Assembly (NCBI GenBank): GCA_003523085.1
Contig: DPHD01000024.1
Location: forward strand, 46,149 to 110,148
Source: Oceanospirillaceae bacterium
GTDB taxonomy: Bacteria > Pseudomonadota > Gammaproteobacteria > Pseudomonadales > Balneatricaceae
Length of the DNA: 64,000 bases
Direction of reading: 5' to 3'
Below, piece by piece: positions 52,056 through 63,984 of this stretch (the stretch's first letter is position 1; the number at the start of each line of letters is the position of its first letter). Under the pieces are notes generated by a model. That model saw only the letters and a program-made list of their open reading frames with translations. It did no database searches and had not been told where the DNA came from. The position numbers were made by a program, and so were the translations under genes.

Positions 52056-53738
52056 TTAGTGCAGCTGAATACCTGTGCCAAGCATCTCCTTGGCATGGGC
52101 TAAGGTTTGTTGCGTGAGTTTAACACCGCCCAGCATGCGTGCTATTTCTTGTACCCTTTGTTCCTCATTTAATGCAGCTACCTGAGTTTGGGTCGACTTG
52201 CCGTGGCTCGATTTACTGACTTGTAGATGATGTTGTGCTTGGCTTGCCACTTGAGGTAAGTGGGTGATACATAAGAGTTGGCACTCTTGCCCTAATTGCG
52301 ACAACAAGCGCCCTACAATTTCTGCCGTAGCGCCACCGATGCCCACGTCCACTTCGTCAAAAATGAGGCTTGGAGTAATGCTAGTGCTGGCGATAACCAC
52401 CTGTATGGCCAAACTAATACGAGATAATTCGCCACCCGACGCAATCTTTGCTAACGGTTTTGCACTTTGGCCTGGGTTGGTGCTGATGAGGATTTCGATA
52501 TCATCTCGGCCCTGGGGCTGCAATCGTTCGTCGGTTCTGTTTTGGATGCTTAGCTCCAGTCGGCAATGGGGCATGGCGAGCTGTTTAAGTTGTTGACCGA
52601 CGGCTTTTTCCAATTCCTTAGCCGCTTTTTGGCGTGCAGTGGTTAACGCTGTGGCGGCCGTGTCATAGTCCTTTACTAAGGTTGCTTGTTGCGTACGGAT
52701 AGCGTCTAACTGGCCTTCTTGGTCTTGGTTTTGTTGTAATTGTTGTTGTAATGAATCGAGGTGTTCGGCCAGATCGGACGCTTGAATTTTATGTTTGCGG
52801 GCCATGCTATAAATTTGATCAAGGCGTAATTCCAGTGTTTGCAAGCGCGCTGGATCTTGGTCGAAACCCTGCAAAAAGCTCTGTAATTCGTATTGGCTTT
52901 CTTCTAATTGTATAGCGGCATTGGCCAGCATGTCGGAGGCAGCACTGAGGTGCGGGCTGTGTTGGCTAAAATTCTGTAATTGCTGGTGCCAGCGCTCAAT
53001 GCAGGCTTTGGGGTCTTCGCCTAGGGTATTGTCTGGCAGCAGATTACGTACGGTTTGTAACAGTTGATCGGCATTGGCACGTTGTTTATGTTCTTGTTCT
53101 AAGGCTAGTAATTCGTTTTCTTGGAGGTCGAGCTGATTAAGTTCGTCCACTTGATATTGTAATAGCTGTCGCTCTGCGTCAGACAATTCTTGACCACCGG
53201 TTAAGGTGTTGCTCTGGCGCTCTAGTTCTTGCCATTGCTGACTTATACATAACACAGACTGTTGTTGTTTGGGGTATTTGCCAAACGCGTCCAATAGGGC
53301 CTGGTGGCTGTCGCGGCCCAGTAAATGTTGGTGTTCATGTTGGCCGTGAATGTTGATCAGCTGTTTGCCCAGTTCCTTTAGGGCGGTGATATTGACGGGT
53401 TTGCCGTTGATATAGCCACGAGAGCGCCCATCTTGGTTGATCATGCGGCGTAAAATACAGGTATCGGGATCTTCGGCCGCCACTAAATGCTTAGCGCACA
53501 GGTAGTCTTTAACTTGCGGTAAATGGGTGAGGTCAAAAACCGCGTGAATGTCGGCTCGTTCGGCCCCCTGGCGTACGCAACCCGATTCCGCTCGGTCACC
53601 TAAGGTTAGCCCTAGGGCGCCTAGCAAGATTGATTTTCCAGCGCCAGTTTCACCACTTATAGCGGTCATGTTATGGCTAAAATCTAAATGTAAAAAGTCG
53701 ACTAGGGCGTAATGATGAACAATGAGTTGCTGCAACAT
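52056..53738 (-). CDS. recN: DNA repair ATPase RecN
   Basis: A 560-residue SMC-like protein for double-strand break repair. Walker A GETGAGKSILLGALGL near residue 30, a long coiled-coil middle rich in Gln, Leu and Glu, the signature LSRISLAIQVV, and Walker B LIFDEVDVGIGG. Ends near fur. The upstream region on its side also contains the grpE heat-shock promoter. Confidence 0.96.
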   Translation of the reverse strand: MLQQLIVHHYALVDFLHLDFSHNMTAISGETGAGKSILLGALGLTLGDRAESGCVRQGAERADIHAVFDLTHLPQVKDYLCAKHLVAAEDPDTCILRRMINQDGRSRGYINGKPVNITALKELGKQLINIHGQHEHQHLLGRDSHQALLDAFGKYPKQQQSVLCISQQWQELERQSNTLTGGQELSDAERQLLQYQVDELNQLDLQENELLALEQEHKQRANADQLLQTVRNLLPDNTLGEDPKACIERWHQQLQNFSQHSPHLSAASDMLANAAIQLEESQYELQSFLQGFDQDPARLQTLELRLDQIYSMARKHKIQASDLAEHLDSLQQQLQQNQDQEGQLDAIRTQQATLVKDYDTAATALTTARQKAAKELEKAVGQQLKQLAMPHCRLELSIQNRTDERLQPQGRDDIEILISTNPGQSAKPLAKIASGGELSRISLAIQVVIASTSITPSLIFDEVDVGIGGATAEIVGRLLSQLGQECQLLCITHLPQVASQAQHHLQVSKSSHGKSTQTQVAALNEEQRVQEIARMLGGVKLTQQTLAHAKEMLGTGIQLH

Positions 53739-53879
53739 AAGGCGTATCCTACGTGGTTTCTATACTGTAAGTATAACCAGTAGTGTGGTTATGTCCAGTG
53801 GTTTTGTGTTGGCTTGTCTATGTGTTTCACCAAAGCATAAGAAAAGCCCTATATTTGTCATAAAACTGGCGCCTTTTTG

Positions 53880-53908
53880 CTTGAATCATTGAGGTGTGTC
53901 CCCATATA
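53880..53908 (+). promoter_or_regulatory. Heat-shock (sigma-32) promoter of grpE
   Basis: CTTGAAT at 53880-53886, a 13-base spacer and CCCCATATA at 53900-53908, an almost exact match to the sigma-32 consensus. It lies about 75 bases before the grpE start. Confidence 0.85.
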
Positions 53909-53982
53909 GATTGGCAGTCAAGCTAGCGGTTCGAGAGACGCTCTCTAATTTGCCTAGCGGAAGTAAAGTAACGGAGAAGTAA

Positions 53983-54555
53983 ATGAGCGAGCAAGAACAG
54001 CCTACTGACGTAGAACTAGACGGTGCCACCGTAGAGAATCCAGCCACAGACGCACCTGTTGATGCCGAAGTGTTGCAAGAAATTACAGTAGAGTCGGTGC
54101 AAGCCGAGCTTGAAGTGGCTTTGGCAAAAATTGAAGAACAGCAGGCTGATGTATTGCGTGCTCAAGCTGAAGTGCAAAATATCCGCCGCCGTAGCGAGCA
54201 AGATGTAAGTAAGGCGCACAAGTTTGGTCAAGAAAAGTTGATGACTGAAGTGGTTTCTTTGTTAGATAACTTGGGCCGTGCGGTAGAAGCGGGTAAAGCT
54301 GAGCAGGCGACTGTTGACGGTTTGCTTGAAGGCGTTGAAATGAGCCAAAAAATGCTTTTGGATGGTTTGAAGAAGTTTAACGTTGAGCAACTCGACCCCC
54401 ATGGTGAGCCGTTCAACCCAGAACTACACGAGGCGATGACCGCCGTACCAAATCCAGACATGGAACCAAATACCGTTATGGAAGTGTTTCAGAAAGGCTA
54501 CACCTTAAATAGCCGCCTTATTCGTCCGGCCTTGGTTGTGGTTTCAAAAGCCTAG
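53983..54555 (+). CDS. grpE: Nucleotide exchange factor GrpE
   Basis: A 190-residue co-chaperone that releases ADP from DnaK. Acidic N-terminus, long helix (EVALAKIEEQQADVLRAQAE, VQNIRRRSEQDVSKAHKFG) and a beta-wing domain (EPFNPELHEAMTAVP; VFQKGYTLNSRLIRPALV). Same strand as dnaK and dnaJ. Confidence 0.97.
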   Translation: MSEQEQPTDVELDGATVENPATDAPVDAEVLQEITVESVQAELEVALAKIEEQQADVLRAQAEVQNIRRRSEQDVSKAHKFGQEKLMTEVVSLLDNLGRAVEAGKAEQATVDGLLEGVEMSQKMLLDGLKKFNVEQLDPHGEPFNPELHEAMTAVPNPDMEPNTVMEVFQKGYTLNSRLIRPALVVVSKA

Positions 54556-54573
54556 AAAAAATAAGGCTTTTCA

Positions 54574-54602
54574 CTTGAAGTTTGGGCAATCGTCCTTACA
54601 TA
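54574..54602 (+). promoter_or_regulatory. Possible second sigma-32 promoter, upstream of dnaK
   Basis: CTTGAAG at 54574-54580, 13-base spacer, CCTTACATA at 54594-54602; the -10 part is weaker than the grpE promoter. It would give dnaK extra heat-induced expression. A weak hairpin overlapping the grpE stop (54546-54571) precedes it. Confidence 0.5.
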
Positions 54603-54719
54603 AGAACACAAGCAAACAGCGCCAAGCCTAGGGCCAGACACAAGAGCCTAAGCCGCTAGCGTGGTTTGAACAGAATTGAAATTAAAGTCCTTTGAGGACA
54701 TAAAGTATTGGAGTTTATG

Positions 54720-56636
54720 ATGGGAAAAATCATCGGTATTGACTTGGGCACCACCAACTCATGTGTATCAGTTTTAGATGGCGGTAGCGCCAAAGTAATC
54801 GAGAACGCCGAAGGCGATCGCACCACCCCTTCCATCATCGCATTTGCTGATGATGGCGAGACTTTGGTGGGTCAGTCTGCCAAGCGTCAAGCGGTAACCA
54901 ACCCAGAAAACACATTGTTCGCGATCAAGCGCTTGATCGGGCGTAAGTTTAAAGACGACGTAGTACAAAAAGACATCAAAATGGTGCCTTACAAAATCGA
55001 AGCAGCCGACAATGGTGACGCTTGGGTTCATGTGAATGGCGAAACCAAAGCGCCACCACAAATTTCTGCTGAAATCTTAAAGAAGATGAAGAAGACGGCA
55101 GAAGACTTTTTGGGCGAAAGTGTTTCTGAAGCCGTTATCACTGTACCGGCTTACTTTAACGACTCACAGCGCCAAGCGACTAAAGACGCTGGCCGCATTG
55201 CTGGCCTAGAAGTAAAGCGTATCATCAACGAGCCTACCGCAGCTGCCTTGGCCTACGGCCTTGATAAAGCCCGTGGCGACTCTACCATTGCGGTATATGA
55301 CCTTGGTGGCGGCACATTCGATATCTCTATCATCGAAATTGCAGACGTAGATGGCGAAACTCAGTTTGAAGTGTTGGCCACTAACGGCGACACATTCCTA
55401 GGCGGCGAAGACTTTGACTTACGTTTGATCGAGTTTTTGGCAGCCGAATTTAAGAAAGAAAGTGGTATTGATCTACATAACGATCCTATCGCATTACAAC
55501 GTTTGAAAGAAGCTGGAGAGAAAGCGAAAGTTGAGCTGTCTACCTCTAACCAAACCGACGTAAACTTGCCGTACATCACTGCTGATGCTACTGGTCCTAA
55601 GCACTTAAACGTTAAGATTTCTCGCGCTAAGTTGGAATCCTTGGTTGAAGACTTGGTTTCTGGTACCTTGAAGCCATGTGCTCAAGCTCTTAAGGATGCA
55701 GACCTAGACGCTAGCGAAATCGACGAAGTGATTTTGGTCGGCGGTCAAAGCCGCATGCCTTTGGTGCAAGCCGAAGTGACTAAGTTCTTTGGTAAAGAGC
55801 CGCGTAAAGACGTCAACCCAGACGAAGCTGTTGCCATGGGTGCAGCCATTCAGGGTGGCGTATTAGCTGGTGACGTAACTGACGTACTATTACTAGACGT
55901 GACCCCACTAACTTTGGGCATTGAGACCATGGGCGGCGTGATGACTTCGGTGATCGACAAAAACACCACCATTCCTACTAAGAAGTCACAGGTGTTCTCC
56001 ACAGCCGACGACAACCAAGCCGCCGTGACTATTCACGTATGCCAGGGCGAGCGTAAGCAAGCCACGCAGAACAAGTCTTTAGGCCGTTTTGACCTAAGCG
56101 ACATTCCACCAGCACCACGTGGCATGCCACAAATCGAAGTAAGCTTCGACATTGATGCTAACGGTATCTTAAACGTGTCGGCTAAAGACAAGGGCACTGG
56201 CAAAGAGCAGTCCATCATCATCAAGGCCTCTTCTGGTTTGAGCGATGAAGAAATTGAACAAATGGTACAAGATGCAGAAGCTAACGCTGCGGAAGACCAA
56301 AAGTTTGAAGAAATGGTACAGGCTCGCAACACCGCCGACGGCATGGTTCACTCAACTAAGAAGATGATTGAAGAAGCTGGCGACAAGGCAACAGACGAAG
56401 AGAAAGCTGCCGTAACTACAGCGATCGAAGGCGTTGAAGAAGCGCTTAAGGGCGACGACAAAGAAGCCATCGAAGCTGCTACAGCAGCTTTGACTGAAGC
56501 TTCAGGCGCCATCGCTCAGAAGATGTACGCCGAAGATGCTGCTGCCCAAGGTGGCGAAGAAGCACAAGCTGATGCGGGCGCAGACGATGCAGTAGATGCA
56601 GAGTTTGAAGAAGTAAAAGACGACGACAAAAAGTAA
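54720..56636 (+). CDS. dnaK: Molecular chaperone DnaK (Hsp70)
   Basis: A 638-residue chaperone. ATPase domain motifs [34 protein letters not shown] and [12 protein letters not shown]; linker [13 protein letters not shown]; substrate-binding domain and an acidic tail ending [11 protein letters not shown]. The ATG at 54720 lies six bases after GGAG; an ATG one codon earlier is also possible. Confidence 0.98.
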   Translation: MGKIIGIDLGTTNSCVSVLDGGSAKVIENAEGDRTTPSIIAFADDGETLVGQSAKRQAVTNPENTLFAIKRLIGRKFKDDVVQKDIKMVPYKIEAADNGDAWVHVNGETKAPPQISAEILKKMKKTAEDFLGESVSEAVITVPAYFNDSQRQATKDAGRIAGLEVKRIINEPTAAALAYGLDKARGDSTIAVYDLGGGTFDISIIEIADVDGETQFEVLATNGDTFLGGEDFDLRLIEFLAAEFKKESGIDLHNDPIALQRLKEAGEKAKVELSTSNQTDVNLPYITADATGPKHLNVKISRAKLESLVEDLVSGTLKPCAQALKDADLDASEIDEVILVGGQSRMPLVQAEVTKFFGKEPRKDVNPDEAVAMGAAIQGGVLAGDVTDVLLLDVTPLTLGIETMGGVMTSVIDKNTTIPTKKSQVFSTADDNQAAVTIHVCQGERKQATQNKSLGRFDLSDIPPAPRGMPQIEVSFDIDANGILNVSAKDKGTGKEQSIIIKASSGLSDEEIEQMVQDAEANAAEDQKFEEMVQARNTADGMVHSTKKMIEEAGDKATDEEKAAVTTAIEGVEEALKGDDKEAIEAATAALTEASGAIAQKMYAEDAAAQGGEEAQADAGADDAVDAEFEEVKDDDKK

Positions 56637-56680
56637 GCCTTATATGCCTGCTAGCGCTCCTTAACGGGGCGCGAAATTAC

Positions 56681-56703
56681 AACGCGGGGCTTGGCCCTGC
56701 GTT
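56681..56703 (+). terminator. Hairpin between dnaK and dnaJ, possible attenuating structure
   Basis: AACGCGGGGC, loop TTG, GCCCTGCGTT form a 10-base stem with one mismatch. The following sequence (CTTGTATC) is a weak U-run, so partial termination lowering dnaJ relative to dnaK is plausible. Confidence 0.5.
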
Positions 56704-56745
56704 CTTGTATCTGCTTCTCACACGAAGAAGCACAGTGGAATAATT

Positions 56746-57867
56746 ATGTCTAAACGTGATTTTTACGAAGTCCTTGGTGTCGCCAAAGGGTCTGATAAGA
56801 AGGAAATTAAAAAGGCTTTTCGCCGGATGGCGATGAAGTATCATCCCGATCGTAACCCAAACGACAAAGCGGCAGAAGAGAGCTTTAAAGAAGTTAACGA
56901 AGCTTACGAGATTTTGGCCGACGAGCAAAAGAAAGCAGCCTACGACCAGTATGGTCATGCAGGTGTTGATCCTAATGCCCGTGGTGGTGCCGGCGGCGCT
57001 GGTTTTGGTGACGTGTTTGGCGACATGTTTGGTGATATTTTTGGTGGCGCCGGTGGCGGTGGTGGACGTTCCAGTGTGCAGCGTGGTTCTGACTTACGTT
57101 ACACCATGGACTTAGACCTAGAGCGGGCCGTGCGTGGTACCACCAAAGAAATTCGTATTCCAACGCAAGTAGAGTGTGAGCCCTGTGATGGTTCGGGCGC
57201 TAAGCCGGGTACTAGCAGTAAGAGTTGTGGTACCTGCCATGGCCAAGGCCAAGTACGCATGCAGCAAGGTTTTTTCTCGGTACAGCAAACCTGCCCTACC
57301 TGTCATGGTAATGGCAAGGTCATCAGTCACCCGTGTGGTTCATGCCATGGTGAAGGCCGTGTGCAAGAATACAAAACCTTGTCGGTAAAAATTCCGGCGG
57401 GTGTTGATACCGGCGACCGTATTCGTTTAACTGGCGAAGGGGAAGCCGGCGTTAACGGTGGGCCAAGTGGCGACCTTTATGTACAAGTGTCGGTGCGCGA
57501 GCATAAAATCTTTACCCGCGATGGTAAAAATCTTTATTGCGAAGTGCCTATTAGCTTTACCGATGCAGCGCTAGGTGGAGAAATAGAAGTACCTACTTTA
57601 GATGGCCGTGTTAAGCTAAAAATCCCTGAAGGTGCTCAGAGCGGAAAAATGTTCCGTTTGCGCGGCAAGGGTGTGACGCAGGTGCGTGGTGGCGGACAAG
57701 GCGATTTGATGTGCCGTGTAGCCGTAGAAACTCCAGTGCATCTAAGCAAAGAGCAAAAAGACTTGTTGCGTAAGTTCCATGACACTATGGAGGCCAGTAA
57801 GGGCAAGCATTCTCCGAAAAAGTCGTCTTGGTTTGATGGCGTTAAGAGCTTTTTTGAAGATACATAG
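56746..57867 (+). CDS. dnaJ: Chaperone DnaJ (Hsp40)
   Basis: A 373-residue co-chaperone. J domain with HPD in [11 protein letters not shown], a Gly/Phe-rich linker (residues 75-110), four zinc repeats ([32 protein letters not shown]) and the C-terminal client-binding domain. Third gene of the heat-shock cluster. Confidence 0.98.
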   Translation: MSKRDFYEVLGVAKGSDKKEIKKAFRRMAMKYHPDRNPNDKAAEESFKEVNEAYEILADEQKKAAYDQYGHAGVDPNARGGAGGAGFGDVFGDMFGDIFGGAGGGGGRSSVQRGSDLRYTMDLDLERAVRGTTKEIRIPTQVECEPCDGSGAKPGTSSKSCGTCHGQGQVRMQQGFFSVQQTCPTCHGNGKVISHPCGSCHGEGRVQEYKTLSVKIPAGVDTGDRIRLTGEGEAGVNGGPSGDLYVQVSVREHKIFTRDGKNLYCEVPISFTDAALGGEIEVPTLDGRVKLKIPEGAQSGKMFRLRGKGVTQVRGGGQGDLMCRVAVETPVHLSKEQKDLLRKFHDTMEASKGKHSPKKSSWFDGVKSFFEDT

Positions 57868-57903
57868 ATTGCCAGCCAAGTGCGGCAATCCGCTTCATCC
57901 GTA

Positions 57904-57962
57904 TTTGCGAGCGAAGCGCGGCAATCACTCCGCCCGTCTTTGCGAGCGAAGCGCGGCAATCA
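57904..57962. repeat. Tandem intergenic repeats between dnaJ and dapB
   Basis: The 24-base unit TTTGCGAGCGAAGCGCGGCA plus ATCA occurs exactly at 57904-57927 and 57939-57962, with a degenerate third copy at about 57869-57891. It matches a widespread bacterial intergenic repeat type; no gene function visible. Confidence 0.8.
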
Positions 57963-57966
57963 ATAG

Positions 57967-58782
<816 letters not shown>

Positions 58783-58810
58783 ACCATGGGTTTAGGTGTG
58801 TAGAATCTGC

Positions 58811-58840
58811 TAGACAAAAGGTCGTTTTATTCTGTATAAT
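58811..58840 (+). promoter_or_regulatory. Sigma-70 promoter for the carAB leader
   Basis: TAGACA at 58811-58816 and a perfect TATAAT at 58835-58840 with 18 bases between, directly after dapB and about 160 bases before carA. Confidence 0.7.
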
Positions 58841-58889
58841 TCCATCAGTTCAAAGGCGCAATAATTTAGCTGCCGGTCATAGCATTTAT

Positions 58890-58925
58890 AAAAAGCGGGG
58901 CGTGTCTAACACACCTCGCTTTTTT
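58890..58925 (+). terminator. Intrinsic terminator in the carA leader
   Basis: AAAAAGCGGGGCGTGT pairs with ACACACCTCGCTTTTT (15 of 16 positions, one of them G-U) around a small loop, followed by U residues. It lies about 45 bases after the expected start of the leader transcript and before carA, so it is an attenuator, the end of a short RNA, or simply the dapB terminator. Confidence 0.75.
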
Positions 58926-59000
58926 GCGACTAGAGACCGCACTTTTTGTACCTGAAGAAAACATTTACCCGCATTACGTACATACCTGAGGAGGCCCCCA

Positions 59001-60146
59001 TTGACTACTCCCGCCATTCTGGCTTTAGAAGACGGCAGCATATTTAGAGGGGTTGCTATTGGCGCCACTGGCCAAAGCACAGGCGAGGTGGTGTTTAACA
59101 CTTCCATGACCGGCTACCAAGAAATTCTTACGGATCCTTCATACGCACACCAAATTGTTACCCTTACCTACCCACACATTGGTAACACCGGCACCAACTC
59201 AGAAGACGAAGAGTCTGCCCATATTTGGTCGGCTGGCTTGGTGATTCGAGATTTGCCGTTAATGGTGAGCAACTGGCGTAACACTCAGTCACTTGATGAA
59301 TACCTGATTGCTAACAACGTGGTGGCCATTGCCGACATAGACACCCGCCGCCTGACGCGCATTTTGCGCGAAAAAGGTGCGCAATCCGGTTGTATTCTGG
59401 CTGGTGACGATATTGACGAAGCTGCAGCGTTAGCCGCAGCGAAGGGTTTTGCTGGCCTAAAAGGCATGGACCTTGCTAAGCAAGTTACCGTTGAAGAAGC
59501 CTACGATTGGACCGGCTCTACTTGGGATTTGGTGGCAGGCAACACAGAAAAGACCGACGGTCAGCTTAAGGTTGTGGCCTACGACTACGGCGTTAAGCGC
59601 AACATCCTACGCATGTTGGTAGAACGCGGTTGTGATTTAACAGTAGTGCCTGCACAAACGCCAGCCAAAGACGTATTGGCGATGAACCCAGACGGTGTGT
59701 TTTTGTCTAACGGCCCAGGTGACCCAGAGCCCTGTGACTATGCCATCGCCGCTATTAAAGAGATCTTAGAAACAGACACCCCGGTGTTTGGTATTTGCTT
59801 GGGCCATCAGTTACTGGCTTTGGCTTCTGGCGCTAAGACCGAAAAAATGAAGTTTGGTCACCACGGCGCTAACCACCCAGTACAAGACTTAGATTCTAAA
59901 GTAGTGATGATCACCAGCCAAAACCACGGCTTTGCCGTAGCAGAAGACTCCATGCCAAGCACCTTGCGGGCCACCCACAAGTCGTTATTTGATGGGTCTT
60001 TACAAGGTATTGAACGTACCGATAAGCAGGCCTTTAGTTTTCAAGGTCACCCAGAAGCGAGCCCAGGCCCACACGACGTGGCGCCACTGTTTGACCGTTT
60101 TATCGACACTATGGCTAGCAACAAAGCGACAGCGCGTAAAGCGTAA
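59001..60146 (+). CDS. carA: Carbamoyl-phosphate synthase small subunit
   Basis: A 381-residue glutaminase subunit feeding ammonia to CarB for arginine and pyrimidine synthesis. N-terminal domain [18 protein letters not shown]; class I amidotransferase domain with the nucleophile in [15 protein letters not shown] and the His/Glu in [11 protein letters not shown]. The start is an unusual TTG at 59001, six bases after GAGGAGG; no in-frame ATG gives the conserved N-terminus. Confidence 0.96.
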   Translation: MTTPAILALEDGSIFRGVAIGATGQSTGEVVFNTSMTGYQEILTDPSYAHQIVTLTYPHIGNTGTNSEDEESAHIWSAGLVIRDLPLMVSNWRNTQSLDEYLIANNVVAIADIDTRRLTRILREKGAQSGCILAGDDIDEAAALAAAKGFAGLKGMDLAKQVTVEEAYDWTGSTWDLVAGNTEKTDGQLKVVAYDYGVKRNILRMLVERGCDLTVVPAQTPAKDVLAMNPDGVFLSNGPGDPEPCDYAIAAIKEILETDTPVFGICLGHQLLALASGAKTEKMKFGHHGANHPVQDLDSKVVMITSQNHGFAVAEDSMPSTLRATHKSLFDGSLQGIERTDKQAFSFQGHPEASPGPHDVAPLFDRFIDTMASNKATARKA

Positions 60147-60176
60147 GCCCCAGCAACAGACTATTGGATATCCGAC

Positions 60177-63100
60177 ATGCCTAAACGTTCCGACCTCGAA
60201 AGTATATTAATCCTTGGCGCTGGCCCCATCATTATTGGTCAAGCCTGTGAATTTGACTATTCTGGCGCTCAAGCCTGTAAAGCTTTACGCGAAGAAGGCT
60301 ACCGCGTTATTTTGGTGAACTCTAACCCAGCCACCATCATGACCGACCCGAGTATGGCAGACGCCACTTACATTGAGCCTATTACTTGGCAAACAGTTGA
60401 GAAAATCATTGCTAAAGAGCGCCCCAGTGCGATCTTGCCAACCATGGGTGGTCAAACGGCATTGAACTGCGCCCTCGACCTGAACCGCGTGGGTGTGCTG
60501 GAAAAGTACAATGTAGAAATGATTGGTGCCGACGCAGATACCATTGATAAAGCCGAAGATCGTAATCGTTTTGACAAAGCCATGAAAAACATTGGCCTTG
60601 AATGTCCGCGTGCGGAAATTGCCCACACGCTTGAAGAAGCTTTTGACGTGCAGTCACGTATTGGTTTTCCTGCCATCATTCGCCCATCGTTCACCATGGG
60701 TGGCTCGGGTGGTGGTATCGCATACAACCGCGAAGAGTTTGAAGAAATCTGTATCCGTGGTTTAGACCTTTCACCTACCAGTGAGCTGTTAATTGATGAG
60801 TCGTTGATTGGTTGGAAAGAATATGAAATGGAAGTGGTGCGTGACACCAACGACAACTGCATTATTATCTGTTCCATCGAAAACTTCGATGCCATGGGTG
60901 TGCACACCGGCGACTCCATCACTGTAGCCCCAGCACAAACCCTAACGGACAAAGAATACCAAATAATGCGTAACGCCTCATTGGCGGTGTTGCGTGAGAT
61001 CGGTGTTGAAACTGGCGGCTCTAATGTACAGTTTGGTGTTAACCCAGAAGATGGCCGCATGGTTGTTATTGAGATGAACCCGCGGGTGTCTCGTTCTTCT
61101 GCATTAGCCTCTAAAGCCACGGGTTTCCCTATTGCTAAGGTGGCTGCCAAGTTAGCCGTAGGCTACACCCTAGACGAATTACAAAATGACATTACCGGCG
61201 GTGCAATGCCTGCATCATTTGAGCCGGCTATCGACTATGTTGTGACTAAGATTCCGCGTTTTACTTTCGAGAAATTTGCCCAAGCCGATGACCGTCTGAC
61301 TACCCAGATGAAGTCAGTAGGCGAAGTGATGGCCATTGGGCGTACCTTCCAAGAGTCTCTACAAAAGGCCCTGCGTGGTTTAGAGACAGGTATTCATGGT
61401 TTAGACCCTATTCTTTCTGACGATGAAGAAAATCCTCGCAGTAAGGTTATTGCCGAATTAAAAACACCACGTGCCGACCGCATTCAATATGTAGGCGATG
61501 CCATGCGTATGGGTATGGACATGCAAGAGATCTACCAGCATTCGGGAATTGATCCTTGGTTCTTAGTGCAGTTAGAAGACCTGATTAAAGAAGAGGCAAA
61601 GTTGGCTACTCTTGGTCTGGCCGATCTTGACTATAAAATGGTGTACGGCCTTAAGCGTAAGGGTTTCTCAGATATCCGTTTAGCCACCTTGTTAGGCTTG
61701 ACCGAAAAAGGCTTCCGTCAGCACCGTCAAAAGTTGGGTGTACGCCCAGTATACAAGCGAGTGGATACCTGCGCGGCCGAGTTCTCTACTGACACGGCCT
61801 ACATGTACTCTACCTATGAAGAAGAGTGCGAGTCGCGCCCAAGTAACCGCGATAAGATCATGATCTTGGGTGGCGGGCCAAATCGTATCGGTCAGGGTAT
61901 TGAGTTTGATTACTGTTGTGTACATGCTGCGCTGACTATGCGTAAGCAGGGTTTTGAGACCATTATGGTTAACTGTAATCCAGAAACTGTTTCTACCGAC
62001 TACGACACATCAGATCGTTTGTATTTTGAGTCTGTGACTCTAGAAGATGTGTTAGAAATTGTAGCGATTGAGCAGCCCAAAGGCGTGATCGTACAATACG
62101 GTGGTCAAACACCTCTGAAGCTGGCTGTTGATCTAGAAAATGCGGGCGTGCCTATTTTGGGAACTAGCCCTGAAGCCATTGACCGTGCAGAAGATCGCGA
62201 GCGTTTCCAGCAAATGATTCAGCGTTTAGGTTTGTTGCAGCCAGACAACCGCACCGTGCGCAGCCAAGAAGAAGCGGTTCGTGCCGCAGAAAAAATTGGT
62301 TACCCATTGGTGGTGCGCCCATCCTATGTATTGGGTGGTCGTGCTATGGAAATTGTGCATAAAGAAGAAGAGCTTAAGCGCTACATGAACGAAGCAGTGC
62401 AAGTGTCTAACGACTCCCCCGTATTGCTAGACCGTTTTTTAAGCAACGCGGTAGAAGTAGACATTGATGCTGTGTGTGACGGTGAGCAAGTGGTTATTGG
62501 TGCCATTATGCAGCACATTGAACAAGCCGGTGTTCACTCAGGTGACTCAGCCTGTTCATTGCCTCCATACGACTTGCCAGCAGACGTGCAAGACGAAATG
62601 CGCGACCAAATAAAGCGCATGGCGTTAGAGCTGGGTGTAATTGGTTTGATGAACACCCAGTTGGCATGGCAAGACGGCGAGATCTACGTGATCGAAGTGA
62701 ACCCTCGCGCTTCACGCACAGTACCTTTTGTGTCTAAATGTATTGGTGTGTCTTTGGCCGATATTGGTGCTCAAGTAATGGCGGGTAAGACCCTTGCCGA
62801 AATTGGTTTTACAGAAGAAATTATCCCTGCTTACTTTAGCGTAAAAGAAGCGGTATTTCCGTTTAACAAGTTCCCGGCTGTTGACCCTATATTGAGCCCA
62901 GAAATGAAGTCTACCGGTGAAGTGATGGGTATTGGTGATAGTTTCGCCGAGGCCTTTGCTAAGGCTCACATGGGTACTGGCCAAGCTATGCCAGTAGCCG
63001 GCAAGGCATTTGTATCGGTACGTGAAGTGGACAAGCCAGCGTCATTGACGCTTGCAGCAGGATTAATTAACCTTGGTTTCACCCTTGTTGCAACCAGCGG

Positions 63101-63398
63101 TACACAAAAAACCTTAACCGATGCCGGTTTTGAATGTGAGTTGGTTAACAAGGTGATGGAAGGTCGTCCCAACATTGTGGATAAGATCAAAAATGACGAA
63201 ATTACCTTTGTGGTAAACACTACCGAAGGTCGCCAAGCCATTAACGACTCATCCTTGATTCGTCGATCGGCCCTACAGCATAAAGTGGCTTACTCCACGA
63301 CCCTCACAGGCGGCCTAGCTGTGATGCAAGGTTTGGAGTTTGGTGAAGAAAAAGAAGTGCGTCGCTTGCAAGATATGCATGCCACGCTAACAGCGTAA
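60177..63398 (+). CDS. carB: Carbamoyl-phosphate synthase large subunit
   Basis: A 1073-residue enzyme with two homologous ATP-grasp halves ([40 protein letters not shown]), an oligomerisation region between them and a C-terminal MGS-like allosteric domain ([20 protein letters not shown]) that binds UMP/ornithine in homologues. Full length for the family. Confidence 0.98.
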   Translation: MPKRSDLESILILGAGPIIIGQACEFDYSGAQACKALREEGYRVILVNSNPATIMTDPSMADATYIEPITWQTVEKIIAKERPSAILPTMGGQTALNCALDLNRVGVLEKYNVEMIGADADTIDKAEDRNRFDKAMKNIGLECPRAEIAHTLEEAFDVQSRIGFPAIIRPSFTMGGSGGGIAYNREEFEEICIRGLDLSPTSELLIDESLIGWKEYEMEVVRDTNDNCIIICSIENFDAMGVHTGDSITVAPAQTLTDKEYQIMRNASLAVLREIGVETGGSNVQFGVNPEDGRMVVIEMNPRVSRSSALASKATGFPIAKVAAKLAVGYTLDELQNDITGGAMPASFEPAIDYVVTKIPRFTFEKFAQADDRLTTQMKSVGEVMAIGRTFQESLQKALRGLETGIHGLDPILSDDEENPRSKVIAELKTPRADRIQYVGDAMRMGMDMQEIYQHSGIDPWFLVQLEDLIKEEAKLATLGLADLDYKMVYGLKRKGFSDIRLATLLGLTEKGFRQHRQKLGVRPVYKRVDTCAAEFSTDTAYMYSTYEEECESRPSNRDKIMILGGGPNRIGQGIEFDYCCVHAALTMRKQGFETIMVNCNPETVSTDYDTSDRLYFESVTLEDVLEIVAIEQPKGVIVQYGGQTPLKLAVDLENAGVPILGTSPEAIDRAEDRERFQQMIQRLGLLQPDNRTVRSQEEAVRAAEKIGYPLVVRPSYVLGGRAMEIVHKEEELKRYMNEAVQVSNDSPVLLDRFLSNAVEVDIDAVCDGEQVVIGAIMQHIEQAGVHSGDSACSLPPYDLPADVQDEMRDQIKRMALELGVIGLMNTQLAWQDGEIYVIEVNPRASRTVPFVSKCIGVSLADIGAQVMAGKTLAEIGFTEEIIPAYFSVKEAVFPFNKFPAVDPILSPEMKSTGEVMGIGDSFAEAFAKAHMGTGQAMPVAGKAFVSVREVDKPASLTLAAGLINLGFTLVATSGTQKTLTDAGFECELVNKVMEGRPNIVDKIKNDEITFVVNTTEGRQAINDSSLIRRSALQHKVAYSTTLTGGLAVMQGLEFGEEKEVRRLQDMHATLTA

Positions 63399-63409
63399 GG
63401 AACAGCATT

Positions 63410-63895
63410 ATGGCGATTACTAAAGTCCCCATGACGGTACGTGGCGAGCAAATGTTACGTACGGAGCTTGTGGAATTAAAAACCGTAACTCGGCCACGCA
63501 TTATTCAAGACATTGCCACGGCTCGTGAGCACGGCGATTTGAAAGAAAATGCTGAGTACCACGCGGCCCGTGAGCAGCAGAGCTTTTGTGAAGGTCGTAT
63601 TCAAGAAGTGGAAGCTAAGCTGTCTTTGGTGCAAGTGATCGACGTGAGTCAAATTGCGCACACGGGCAAGGTGATCTTTGGCACCACGGTGACCATTATT
63701 AACTTGGATACCGACGCCGAAAAGACCTACTGTATCGTGGGCGAAGATGAAGCGGATATCAAGGCGGGCAAAATTTCTTTAGGTTCGCCCATTGCTCGAG
63801 CTTTAATTGGCAAAGAAGAAGGCGATGAAGTGAAGGTCACCACCCCTGGTGGCGTGGTGGACTACGAAATTGCTGAGGTTCAGCACCTGGTATAG
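63410..63895 (+). CDS. greA: Transcription elongation factor GreA
   Basis: A 161-residue factor that rescues backtracked RNA polymerase. N-terminal coiled coil ([20 protein letters not shown], with the tip acids) and C-terminal domain with [17 protein letters not shown]. Eleven bases after carB, likely cotranscribed. Confidence 0.97.
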   Translation: MAITKVPMTVRGEQMLRTELVELKTVTRPRIIQDIATAREHGDLKENAEYHAAREQQSFCEGRIQEVEAKLSLVQVIDVSQIAHTGKVIFGTTVTIINLDTDAEKTYCIVGEDEADIKAGKISLGSPIARALIGKEEGDEVKVTTPGGVVDYEIAEVQHLV

Positions 63896-63901
63896 GGTGC
63901 C

Positions 63902-63984
63902 GTCATTCCGGCGTACTACTCTCGTCATTCCGGCGTAGGCCGGAATCCACGCCTTGCTCCAGAGATCCTGACCTTCGTCAGGAT
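63902..63984. repeat. Dispersed intergenic hairpin repeats after greA
   Basis: GTCATTCCGGCGTA occurs at 63903 and 63925; the second is a hairpin ATTCCGGC-GTAG-GCCGGAAT (63927-63946). A second hairpin ATCCTGAC-CTTC-GTCAGGAT lies at 63965-63984 and is related to the element at 34556-34580. Confidence 0.75.

Noticed and set aside
60452..61150. Open frame of 232 codons on the minus strand
   Set aside because: Lies wholly antisense inside carB, has low-complexity Ser/Arg-rich translation and no recognisable domain.
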